Shown piece after piece: positions 34,146 to 42,092 of a DNA stretch of 64,000 nt. Positions within the stretch are counted from its first letter, which is position 1. Each line of letters starts with the position of its first letter. A model generated the notes under the pieces. It saw only the letters and a program-made list of their open reading frames with translations. It was not told the DNA's origin and ran no database searches. The translations under genes and the position numbers were made by a program. Source of the DNA: Halomonas gemina (GTDB taxonomy: Bacteria > Pseudomonadota > Gammaproteobacteria > Pseudomonadales > Halomonadaceae); assembly GCF_023554995.1 (NCBI RefSeq), contig NZ_JAMJPK010000006.1:248001-312000 (forward strand), given 5' to 3'.

Positions 34146-35276
34146 TCATAGTGGTGGCACCAGTACAAAGTTTCCAAAATGTTCCTTCTTGAGAAATTCC
34201 TTTTGCGCAGTCGCTATGTCTTTTAACTCGAACGTTCTTGCGACCAGCGGGCGTATGTCATCTTTTTCAATGTAATCTATGAGGTTTGAAAAGATTGGTT
34301 CATCCCAGGCTGTGCAGCCAATAAGCGTTAAATCCTTGAGATAAAAATCGCGCATATCGATGGTGGTCATCGCCCCGGCAATTGCTCCAGACGAAGCATA
34401 TCGACCACCGCGAGCCATCAGCTTTAAAAGCTTTCCGACCTGCTCACCAGCGACATTGTCGATAACAACATCCACCGATGAATCCTGAACCTCAGTGCTA
34501 AGGTCCGAGCCTCGGGGAATCACTTGGTCGGCTCCCAGACTCCGGACAACATCCAGCTTACTTTCGCCGGTTACGGCGATAACATAAGCACCCCGACGTT
34601 TGGCCAACTGCACGACTGCTGATCCGACTCCACCCGACGCTCCAGTAACCAACACGCGATCAGCTTCTTTAACGTCTGCACGGTGCAGCATGTTTTCCGC
34701 CGTTCCATAGGCACAAGGTATTGTCGCAAGCTCTACATCGCTCCAATCGCAATCGATTTCAAATACTTCGCTGGCCGGAGCCGTGACGTATTGAGCAAAC
34801 GCTCCATCAAAGTCCGAAGCGATCCAAAGATTATCCAGATAATCAAAGCCGTTAAGACGCATGCAGGCCCTGACAAGAACTCGCTTCCCAATATCCGGCC
34901 AGTTAGTACCCTCACCCCAGGCAACAACCTCGCCACAGCAATCCGTACCCTGAATAAATGGAAAAGGAGTTTCTTCGTTCCAGCCGCCGTCCTTGATATC
35001 TGGCTCATGAACGTTTTCAGATAAGTGCTCGGTCCCACCCTGAACCGATGAAGAATACCAGCCAAGTCGGGTGTTGATCTCTGTGTTATTGACCCCGGCC
35101 GCCAAGACCCTGAGTAACACCTCGCCTGGCCTCGGTATGGGAATCGGGACATTGCAGTAGTCAAGTTTCTCATAACCGCCGTTGCCCGTCGTCACTACTG
35201 CTTTCATCGTCGGTTGGTCACCATGAATTTTGAAACGGTTGGGATCGAGTGTTCGCAGGTAACTTAAATCAGGCAT
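34146..35276 (-). CDS. Zinc-independent MDR oxidoreductase (alcohol dehydrogenase/quinone oxidoreductase-like)
   Basis: 376 residues from ATG 35276 (MPDLSYLRTLDPNRFKIHGD), preceded by GGGG seven bases upstream. GroES-like N-terminal domain (KAVVTTGNGGYEKLDYCNVP) and Rossmann domain with VLVTGASGGVGSAVVQLAKR, as in quinone oxidoreductases and acryloyl-CoA-type MDRs. It retains FIQGTDCCGEVVAWGEG, typical of the family. The gene is less GC-rich than neighbours and lies between two ISL3 transposase remnants, which suggests that it was carried in by mobile DNA. The substrate is unknown. Confidence 0.82.
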   Translation of the reverse strand: MPDLSYLRTLDPNRFKIHGDQPTMKAVVTTGNGGYEKLDYCNVPIPIPRPGEVLLRVLAAGVNNTEINTRLGWYSSSVQGGTEHLSENVHEPDIKDGGWNEETPFPFIQGTDCCGEVVAWGEGTNWPDIGKRVLVRACMRLNGFDYLDNLWIASDFDGAFAQYVTAPASEVFEIDCDWSDVELATIPCAYGTAENMLHRADVKEADRVLVTGASGGVGSAVVQLAKRRGAYVIAVTGESKLDVVRSLGADQVIPRGSDLSTEVQDSSVDVVIDNVAGEQVGKLLKLMARGGRYASSGAIAGAMTTIDMRDFYLKDLTLIGCTAWDEPIFSNLIDYIEKDDIRPLVARTFELKDIATAQKEFLKKEHFGNFVLVPPL

Positions 35277-35626
35277 TTTTACCCCATAGAATAATGTGAG
35301 AATTCCGTGACTAAAGAGTCTTCGTTCACAACTATTGTAAATCATTGAGCCATAGTTTTGAAATGATCTGTCACCAAGGGGAGTGACCCTTCCGCTTGGG
35401 CTCAGCCGCCGTTTTGGAGGCGCAGCGCGCTGGAAAAGCAGTCGGCTTGCAGCCTCTAGTTAGGCATGTTTACCACGGTTCTCCACAAGCCGGCACAAAA
35501 TCTGGTTCTTCGCAGACTGGAGTGAAAGAAAAGTGATCTTAGGGGACGTCGGAACAGAGAAACGGCGGTAAATCCGATTAAGCTGATGTTCACTACAAAT
35601 GTCAGCCTACTGATACCGCCGTTGCC

Positions 35627-35960
35627 ATGGATGCTACCCCGCTCTGCCTGTTCTGGAAAAGTTTCACCGTCGTCCATCATTAGCTCCTGGACCCCCAGAC
35701 GCTGAGGCTGCAACTGGAGCCGGAGACCGCGTGCCGCCTGCTCTGCCCCGTCTGTGGCCCGACTCACGAAGTATCGACTGGCTGCCGGGCCGTTCACCCG
35801 TGCATCACGCTGCGCCAATGGGTGGAGGGCCTGATGACCCTGCTGCCGGTCCGGCACGTCGCCGACCTGGTTGGGCTGCACTGGCATACCCTCAAGGCCA
35901 ACGACAAGCAGCAGCGCCCTTCAGCGCGACCTGCCGGCGCCGGACCCGACATGGCGTACT
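35627..35960 (+). pseudogene. ISL3-family transposase N-terminal fragment
   Basis: From ATG 35627 the frame reads MDATPLCLFWKSFTVVHH, an in-frame stop, then LDPQTLRLQLEPETACRLLC with the zinc-finger CPVCG, followed by VEGLMTLLPVRHVADLVGLH and WHTLKAND. A frameshift then gives LQRDLPAPDPTW and a stop. This is the N-terminal DNA-binding part of an ISL3 transposase. The rest of 35277-35626 has no gene; GGTTCTTCGCAGACTGGAGT-like sequence near 35500 may be an IS end. Confidence 0.7.
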
Positions 35961-36150
35961 TCTTCCTGAAGATCCGTGCCGCGTTTCCCGGTAAAGTGTG
36001 GTGAACCAAAAAGGAGGCGATCCTCGTTCTATCCAGCACGCAGAGTGCGCTTTCTCACCCAGCAGGCCGACCTCGCGACACTGATGCAATATTCGAGCTA
36101 GGCAGGCAGCTGCTACATTTGGCACGCTATTAATATCTTGTGCCCGAGAA

Positions 36151-37071
36151 GTGACTGCCCACGTGAGCCAGCGTCCCCCTTCCATGGCCTCTCTCATCGC
36201 GTTCGAAGCCACGGCGCGCCTAGGCTCCATGACGTCGGCCGCCGACGAGGAGCGCACCACCCAGCCGACCATTTCCCAGCGCATTCGGGCTCTGGAAGAG
36301 CGGCTGGGGGTGCCGCTTTTCCACCGTCAGGGAGGCCGCTTGACCCTGACTGCCCAGGGCGAGCGTTTCTATGACGAGATAGCCCCCGGCTTGAAGCAGA
36401 TCCGGGAATCCTGCGAGCGGTTGATACAGGATGGCAAACGTCCCTCTCCTTCCGTGGTGATCGCCGCCGGCTCCGGCTTCACGCACCTGTGGCTGCTGCC
36501 GCGCCTACCGGCGCTCAAACGGGCCTTTCCGGACTTGACCTTCAAGCTGATGCCGATAGATCGCGCCGACGCTCCAGAGCTACAGGGGGCCGATATTGCG
36601 ATTCGCTTTGGCCCTTACGTACCGCAGGATCGGGGACGCCTGGTGGCTAGTGAAGCCGTGTTCCCCGTGTGTAGCTCTGACTATGCCCGCCAGTACGACC
36701 TGAAGGACACGCTGACCACTGCGGATCTGCCGAGGATTTCCCTGCTTCACCAAGACATTCGCGACCCCCGCTGGCTGAACTGGGCGCAGTGGTGCCGGCA
36801 TGCCGGCCTGACCCTGGCGCCCCGGGACGACCTCTTCGCCTACCACAACTACGCCCTGCTGCTGAATGCTGCCCTCGCCCATCAGGGCGTTGCGCTGGGC
36901 TGGTCGATCCTCGTTCAGGACTATCTGGCGAGCGGCCAGCTGGTTGAGCTGGGGCCCCGGGTCACGCGCAAGGACTACGGCTACTGGCTCAGCGTCAAGC
37001 ATCACCGCAGCGCCGTGGTCGAGCCGGTCAGCGACTGGCTGCTCGAGGCCGTCCCGACGCTGCCTTCCTGA
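36151..37071 (+). CDS. LysR-family regulator (GcvA-like)
   Basis: 306 residues from GTG 36151; ATG 36184 would give a 295-residue protein beginning MASLIAFEATARLGSMTSAA, so the start is unsettled. The helix-turn-helix (TTQPTISQRIRALEERLGVP) and the GcvA-type effector domain ending (LNAALAHQGVALGWSILVQD) are clear. It converges on the probable tmpBA pair with a gap of 33 bases, and its expected target is the promoter region upstream of 38829. Confidence 0.85.
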   Translation: MTAHVSQRPPSMASLIAFEATARLGSMTSAADEERTTQPTISQRIRALEERLGVPLFHRQGGRLTLTAQGERFYDEIAPGLKQIRESCERLIQDGKRPSPSVVIAAGSGFTHLWLLPRLPALKRAFPDLTFKLMPIDRADAPELQGADIAIRFGPYVPQDRGRLVASEAVFPVCSSDYARQYDLKDTLTTADLPRISLLHQDIRDPRWLNWAQWCRHAGLTLAPRDDLFAYHNYALLLNAALAHQGVALGWSILVQDYLASGQLVELGPRVTRKDYGYWLSVKHHRSAVVEPVSDWLLEAVPTLPS

Positions 37072-37104
37072 GCCCGGCGAACCACCGCCTTCCCGGGAGC
37101 CGAC

Positions 37105-37692
37105 TCATGGCTCCAGCGGCCGCTCCTCGCCGATCACCGCCGGATCGAAGGGCGTGCGCGAGAAGACCCGCCGCAGCATCGGCTCGAAGTGCTCAAGCGA
37201 CGGCGTCGGGTAATCCGGGTCGAAGGCGGCCTGGTCGTAGCGCTCGCAGAAGTCGACGCAGCTCTGGTACCAGGGATGGTCGCGGTAGCGATCACGCTCA
37301 TGCGGGTCGTCGCCGAAGTGGTGCGCGTAATAGACCTTCTGGAACAGGCCATGGTGGTGCACTACCCAAGTCACCTCGCCGCGCACATAGGGGCGGATGA
37401 TGGCCGCGGCCAACTGGGAGTGGTTGTAGGGCGCCAACTCGTCGCCGAGATCGTGCAGCAGGGCGCCGATGATCATGTCCTCGTCGGCGCCGTCCGCCTC
37501 GGCGCGCCCAGCCGATTGCAGGGAGTGCTCCAGCCGCGTGACCTGGTAGCCGCTCAGGGTGTTCTCCAGGTTGCGCAGCGCCTGCAGTAGACGATCCACC
37601 AGCCCCTGATTGAACGCCTCTTCCAGGCGGTCGAGAAAGACATACTCCTCACGGGTGCCGTCCTTCATCTGTCGAAATGCGACCTTGTCCAT
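37105..37692 (-). CDS. tmpB: HD-domain oxygenase, PhnZ/TmpB-like
   Basis: 195 residues. An HD fold with mixed-valent di-iron ligands is visible: His in LEHSLQSAG, the HD pair in ALLHDLGDE, His in YNHSQLA, His in VVHHHGLFQ and a late Asp in FCERYDQAAFD. PhnZ-type enzymes oxidatively cleave the C-P bond of 1-hydroxyphosphonates. The gene immediately follows (no gap) an Fe/2-oxoglutarate dioxygenase of the gamma-butyrobetaine hydroxylase type, exactly the TmpA-TmpB pairing that converts 2-trimethylaminoethylphosphonate to glycine betaine and phosphate. A PhnY/PhnZ-like role on aminoethylphosphonate is the main alternative. Confidence 0.7.
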   Translation of the reverse strand: MDKVAFRQMKDGTREEYVFLDRLEEAFNQGLVDRLLQALRNLENTLSGYQVTRLEHSLQSAGRAEADGADEDMIIGALLHDLGDELAPYNHSQLAAAIIRPYVRGEVTWVVHHHGLFQKVYYAHHFGDDPHERDRYRDHPWYQSCVDFCERYDQAAFDPDYPTPSLEHFEPMLRRVFSRTPFDPAVIGEERPLEP

Positions 37693-38829
37693 TCAGGCCA
37701 CCTCCTCGATGGATTCATGATGTTTCAGCAGGCTGGCGAATCGTTCGCGCGGACCGTCGGTGTCCAGGTAGCAGCCCTGCAGGTGACGCTGCCCTTCGCT
37801 GGGGTCGTAGCTGGTGCGCCCATGCAGCACACGGCTGTTGTCGAACAGCATCAGCTCGCCTGCATCGAGGGTAAAGCGTGCCTCGTAGGTGGGATCCGCC
37901 AGCAGCTCGCCGAGCCGCTGACGCGCCCGGTGGAACTGCCGGGTCTGGGCATCGGAGAGCAGCGGCAGCGCGTCCAGACGAGGGCTGTAGTGAACCCCGG
38001 TGGGATGGCCATCATCGTCGGTCTGGATCATGGTGCGCTGGGTGACCAGCTCGGTACCGGCGTCGACGAAGCGAAAGCGCACCGGCGTGGTCTTGAGCAG
38101 CGCATAGCCCTCGGGCTCTTCCCGGCGCAGCCGCTCGAGAACCTTGAGGCTGTCAGCCAGGGTCGACAGCCCGCCGCTGGTCTCGTTGACCAGGCAGTGC
38201 AGCAGCTGGATGCCCGGCACCGGGTTGCGATAGGGGTTATCGGTATGCGGCCCCAGCGCCACGCTGCGATAGGCCAGATCGTTGCCGCTGGGCCGCGAGT
38301 AGACCTCGAAGTAGCGCCCGAAGTTGGTCTCCTTCACGTAGCCGTAGTGGCTGCCCACCTGGAGGATACGCTCGGGGTCGGTGGGCACGCCGTAGAGGAT
38401 GAGATAGCCATAGCGCAGGTAGGCGTCCAGGGAGTCGCGGAAATAGGCCGGTTCCTTGAGCACCCGCCGCCAGTCGAAGCGCACCCGCGCCTGATCCAGG
38501 CTGGCATCCCAGGGTTCGGCGGCAGGAAAGATCGCCGCGGCGTCGTCGAGCTCATCGGCCAGTACGCGGAGATCATACGTCTCGCGATGCCCATCGCTGA
38601 ACGCCAGCGCCACATGCTGCTCATCGACCCGTGACGCACTCTCCAGCGTCAGGGCCGCGTCGATGGCGTGGGAATCGAATAGGCGCTGCCGGGTCATCGC
38701 CTCCAGCTGGTCCGACGCCTGGGTGCGCTCGCGCAACCACAGCGGACTGATCTCTCGCGTCTGCTGGCCGTCGTCGAGGACGACCGCCGGGGGCTGCTCG
38801 TGAATGACAAAGGCGTAGGGGGTGGACAT
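37693..38829 (-). CDS. tmpA: Fe(II)/2-oxoglutarate dioxygenase, TmpA/gamma-butyrobetaine-hydroxylase-like
   Basis: 378 residues. The TauD/BBOX catalytic core has the HxD motif in ALGPHTDNPYRNPVPGIQLL and the distal His and Arg in MLFDNSRVLHGRTSYDPSEG. The N-terminal domain reads SPLWLRERT and lacks the zinc-binding cysteines of true gamma-butyrobetaine hydroxylases. Directly upstream of the HD-domain partner on the same strand, it would hydroxylate C1 of a trimethylammonium phosphonate, making the substrate for TmpB. Phosphate and glycine betaine, a compatible solute, would be the products. GAGG lies upstream of ATG 38829. Confidence 0.72.
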   Translation of the reverse strand: MSTPYAFVIHEQPPAVVLDDGQQTREISPLWLRERTQASDQLEAMTRQRLFDSHAIDAALTLESASRVDEQHVALAFSDGHRETYDLRVLADELDDAAAIFPAAEPWDASLDQARVRFDWRRVLKEPAYFRDSLDAYLRYGYLILYGVPTDPERILQVGSHYGYVKETNFGRYFEVYSRPSGNDLAYRSVALGPHTDNPYRNPVPGIQLLHCLVNETSGGLSTLADSLKVLERLRREEPEGYALLKTTPVRFRFVDAGTELVTQRTMIQTDDDGHPTGVHYSPRLDALPLLSDAQTRQFHRARQRLGELLADPTYEARFTLDAGELMLFDNSRVLHGRTSYDPSEGQRHLQGCYLDTDGPRERFASLLKHHESIEEVA

Positions 38830-39056
38830 CTCGGGCTTCCTCGGTTGGCTTCGGTCATCACGCTAGCGCTGGTGAGCATGATGAGCCCCATGCCGGGAAG
38901 CGAGTAGAGCTCATCGCTTATCCCGATGCATGCAATTTTCTTATGCCCTTGAGTTAAACATGATCGTCAGGCCTCCCAACTCATAGGGGAAATAGGGAAG
39001 GAGTGTCACGGGACCAGCCCGGTGCAATTTCCGGGCTAAGGCTCATCACCGCGGAG

Positions 39057-39102
39057 AATATAATTCCATATATGGAATTATATTTTTACATGCGGAATTC
39101 CA
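39057..39102 (+). promoter_or_regulatory. Perfect 28-bp palindrome plus second GGAATTCC site, candidate IclR operator
   Basis: The 28 bases at 39057-39084 are a perfect palindrome centred on ATTCCATATATGGAAT, and GGAATTCC follows at 39094-39101, touching the -35 hexamer of the aldehyde dehydrogenase promoter. TGGAA-N-TTCCA type half-sites resemble those of IclR-family proteins, and an IclR gene is in the same cluster at 43814. The rest of 38830-39157 separates the divergent tmpA and ALDH genes and shows no gene. Confidence 0.65.
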
Positions 39103-39131
39103 TTGACAGCCCTGGGCCCGCTTCTTAGTCT
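39103..39131 (+). promoter_or_regulatory. Sigma-70-type promoter of the aldehyde dehydrogenase gene
   Basis: -35 TTGACA (39103-39108, perfect) and a weak -10 TAGTCT (39126-39131) with 17-base spacing, 27 bases before the start codon at 39158. The palindromic site overlaps or abuts the -35. Confidence 0.5.
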
Positions 39132-39157
39132 GGCGCAACATATTTCAGGAGTGAGCA

Positions 39158-40582
39158 ATGAGCACCGACGGGAATTTCATCAACAACGACTTTGTCACCT
39201 CTCCGCAAGGCGCCATGATCCCGGTCTACAACCCTGCCACCGAAGGGCTGGTGGGGCAGGTGCACGCCGCGACTTCCGAGCAGGCTCTCGAAGCAGTTGA
39301 CGGTGCTGCCAAGGCTCAGAAGGCGTGGCGCCGCCTGACGAGTGCCGAGCGGGCGAGCTATATGCACAAGCTTGCCGAAGCCTTGATGGAACGCCGAGAC
39401 GCGATCGGACGGGCATTGGCCGACGAGTCGGGCAAGAGTCTCGAGGATGCGACGAACGAAGCGGTCTACGCCGCGGACATCACTCGTTACCACGCTGAGT
39501 GGGCGCGCCGCATTGAGGGCGACATCGTGCCAAGCGACACGCCGGACGAAAGCCTGCTGCTTCAACGCGAGCCGATCGGGGTGGTGGCCTGCCTGATTCC
39601 GTTTAACTACCCTGTCTTCACCCTGCTTAGAAAGATAGCTCCGGCGCTGATTACCGGCAATACCGTGGTGGTGCGACCCAGCAATAACACTCCCTGCTCG
39701 GCCTTTGAGATCGCCAAGGCGGTCAAGGATGCGGGGATCCCTGCCGGTGTGGTGAACATCCTGACAATGGATCACGCTACCGCAGAAGCTGTTTGCACTC
39801 ACCCGAAGATCGGCATGATTACGTTGACCGGCAGCGTCGGCGCGGGCCGCAAGGTGCTTGAGTATTCTCAGGTCAATATCGCCAAGGCCTCACTGGAACT
39901 GGGCGGTAAGTCACCGGCCATCGTCGAACCGGATGCAGACCTTGAACAGGCCGCACAACAGATCATCGGTTCCAAGACCACCAACTGTGGTCAACTCTGC
40001 ACAGCTATAGAGCGTGTCTATGTGCATGAATCGGTCTCCAAAGAGTTTATCGGTCTACTGAAATCGAATCTCGAGGCATGCTCATTCGGCAATCGCGCCG
40101 AGAATAGCAGGCTCATGGGGCCGCTGATTAATGAGAATACTCGCCTTAACGTTCATCAGATGGTAGAACGGGCAATTGATGATGGTGCGAGCCTGCAAAG
40201 CGGGGGCTATATTCCAGAAGGTCCCGGGTACTTCTATCCTCCGACCTTGCTGACGCAGTGCCGGCAGGATATGGAAATCGTTCAGGAAGAGATATTTGGT
40301 CCCGTGCTACCGGTACTGACCTACGGCAATATCGATGAAGCACTGGCCATGGCGAATGACCATCAGTTCGGTCTCGCGTCAGTTATCTTCACCGAGAACT
40401 ACCGTACAGCCATGAAAATTGCCAACAATATTGAGGCAGGCGAAGTCTACATCAATCGTACGCCCTCAGATCCTTTTCAGGGCTATCACGCTGGCTGGAA
40501 GCGTTCCGGCCTGGGCGGAGATGACGGCAAGCATGGCATGCTGGACTACACCCAGACGCGCCTGGTAGTGATGAGTTACTGA
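39158..40582 (+). CDS. Aldehyde dehydrogenase, AldA (lactaldehyde/glycolaldehyde) type
   Basis: 474 residues. The catalytic Glu247 (ELGGKSP) and Cys281 (NCGQLC) are present, and GNTVVVRPSNNTP binds the cofactor. The sequence follows E. coli AldA closely in places (RRIEGDIV, CTAIERVYVH, FGPVLPVL, GYHAGWKRSGLGGDDGKHG). It would oxidise a small hydroxy- or amino-aldehyde to its acid with NAD. AGGAGTGAG precedes the ATG. It leads the cluster with an enolase-superfamily enzyme and a GMC alcohol oxidoreductase, so it probably takes the aldehyde made by the latter. Confidence 0.9.
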   Translation: MSTDGNFINNDFVTSPQGAMIPVYNPATEGLVGQVHAATSEQALEAVDGAAKAQKAWRRLTSAERASYMHKLAEALMERRDAIGRALADESGKSLEDATNEAVYAADITRYHAEWARRIEGDIVPSDTPDESLLLQREPIGVVACLIPFNYPVFTLLRKIAPALITGNTVVVRPSNNTPCSAFEIAKAVKDAGIPAGVVNILTMDHATAEAVCTHPKIGMITLTGSVGAGRKVLEYSQVNIAKASLELGGKSPAIVEPDADLEQAAQQIIGSKTTNCGQLCTAIERVYVHESVSKEFIGLLKSNLEACSFGNRAENSRLMGPLINENTRLNVHQMVERAIDDGASLQSGGYIPEGPGYFYPPTLLTQCRQDMEIVQEEIFGPVLPVLTYGNIDEALAMANDHQFGLASVIFTENYRTAMKIANNIEAGEVYINRTPSDPFQGYHAGWKRSGLGGDDGKHGMLDYTQTRLVVMSY

Positions 40583-40671
40583 CCGATGTTTCTCGGTGAT
40601 GTCGCTGACGTTCCGAACAGGTCATTCTCTTAACATCCTGATTTCATCAACTTCCAGGACCGTTAGTCCCT

Positions 40672-40702
40672 ACCTGGTTGAAGAGGCCTTCTTCGACCAG
40701 GT
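40672..40702. other. Hairpin between the ALDH and enolase-superfamily genes
   Basis: ACCTGGTTGAAG pairs with CTTCGACCAGGT (one G-U) around AGGCCTT. No U-tract follows, so it may be an operator or mRNA stem rather than a terminator. The gap 40583-40852 holds nothing else recognisable. Confidence 0.5.
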
Positions 40703-40852
40703 AAGAAAATGCTAGATACAGCGGCGGCGGCAAGATGACTCAATGCCTGAATTTGTAGGAGGACTTAGGTGCTTTTTCGGCTAATGGCTGGCTTACCCTT
40801 CGCACGCTAGTCACGTCATCTTCCAGCATGCCAGCTTGAAAAGGATTCTTTC

Positions 40853-42088
40853 ATGAAAATTGTCAGTTGTGAGACCTACGTTGTTGCAACGCCTCCACCA
40901 CATGTCGGAGGTATGTATTGGATATTCCTCAAGCTTGGTACGGCGTGCGGCGTCGAGGGCGTCGGAGAAGTCTATGCTGCTTCGTTTCATCCACAGGTCA
41001 TGACAGCGGCTATCGAGGATGTTTTTGATCGCTATCTGAAAGACAAGAATCCGCATCAAATCGAGCGTCTATACCGTGAAGCTTACTCGAGTGGGTTTAC
41101 CCAGCGTCCAGACCTTACCTTGATGGGCGTACTCAGCGGCCTCGAAATTGCTTGCTGGGATATAGTGGGAAAGGCCTTAGGCAAGCCTGTCTATGAACTG
41201 ATTGGTGGCAAGGTTCATGACAAGCTGCGTTCCTATACCTACCTCTACCCAAGTGATGCCAGAGGTAACTACGACTACGACAACGTGGAACTGGCTGTTG
41301 AGTGTGCGCAGGAAAACAGAGCGCTTGGCTTTACCGCACTCAAGTTTGACCCGGCCGGTCCCTACACCGCCTACTCGGGCCATATGCTTTCCCTGGAAGC
41401 CATGGCGAAGAGTGCCACCTTCTGCCAACGCATCCGGGAAGCAGTAGGTAACGACTGTGACCTTCTGTTTGGTACTCATGGCCAGATGACGCCAGCGGCG
41501 GCTATCCGTCTTGCCAAAAGGCTCGAGCCTTTCGATCCATTGTGGTTCGAGGAGCCGGTGCCGCCGGGCCAGAGTGAAGCTATGGCCCGGGTGGCGGATA
41601 ACACGACCATCCCGATTGCGACGGGTGAGCGCTTGACAACAAAGTATGAATTTCACGACTTGCTCACCCACAAGGCGGCATCCATTCTGCAAATGAACCT
41701 GAGTCGAGTTGGTGGCATTCTAGAGGGAAAGAAGATCGCTGCCCTGGCAGAAGTTCACTACGCTCAGATCGCTCCTCATGTCTATAACGGTCCGATTGGT
41801 GCAGCAGCAAGTATACAGCTGGCAACTGCCACTCCTAACTTTCTTATACAGGAAAGCATCGGAACCTGGGAAGGGTTTCATGCAGATGTTCTCGAAGAGA
41901 AGATCGAATGGCGTGATGGCTACATCATCCCTTCGAACAAGCCGGGGCTGGGAGTGGAACTCGACATGGCCGTGGTCAGAGAGCACTCGCCTTATTCCGG
42001 CAGGAGGCTTCACCTGAGCATGGATCCAAAACCTTACGACTACAAAGACCAGTCGGCCACAGACTGGAAAAGCATTCCGGAGAAATGA
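40853..42088 (+). CDS. Enolase-superfamily enzyme (mandelate racemase/muconate lactonizing type)
   Basis: 411 residues. MR/MLE N-terminal capping domain, then a barrel with K164-F-D166, Glu233/Glu234 (WFEEPVP), Glu259 (ATGERL) and His309 (APHVYNGP). The position normally holding the first metal-ligand Asp reads FGTHG (Gly207, His209 following), which departs from the canonical D-x-N or D-A-H-G pattern. It resembles sugar-acid dehydratases and cycloisomerases such as galactonate or galactarolactone enzymes, but the substrate is not predictable. It is co-directional with the GMC gene (four-base gap), so the two probably act in one pathway. Confidence 0.85.
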   Translation: MKIVSCETYVVATPPPHVGGMYWIFLKLGTACGVEGVGEVYAASFHPQVMTAAIEDVFDRYLKDKNPHQIERLYREAYSSGFTQRPDLTLMGVLSGLEIACWDIVGKALGKPVYELIGGKVHDKLRSYTYLYPSDARGNYDYDNVELAVECAQENRALGFTALKFDPAGPYTAYSGHMLSLEAMAKSATFCQRIREAVGNDCDLLFGTHGQMTPAAAIRLAKRLEPFDPLWFEEPVPPGQSEAMARVADNTTIPIATGERLTTKYEFHDLLTHKAASILQMNLSRVGGILEGKKIAALAEVHYAQIAPHVYNGPIGAAASIQLATATPNFLIQESIGTWEGFHADVLEEKIEWRDGYIIPSNKPGLGVELDMAVVREHSPYSGRRLHLSMDPKPYDYKDQSATDWKSIPEK

Positions 42089-42092
42089 TGTG

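Noticed and set aside
39057..39084. Terminator for an upstream gene
   Set aside because: Both flanking genes diverge from this region, the stem is AT-rich, and it sits directly upstream of a -35 hexamer, so an operator is more likely.
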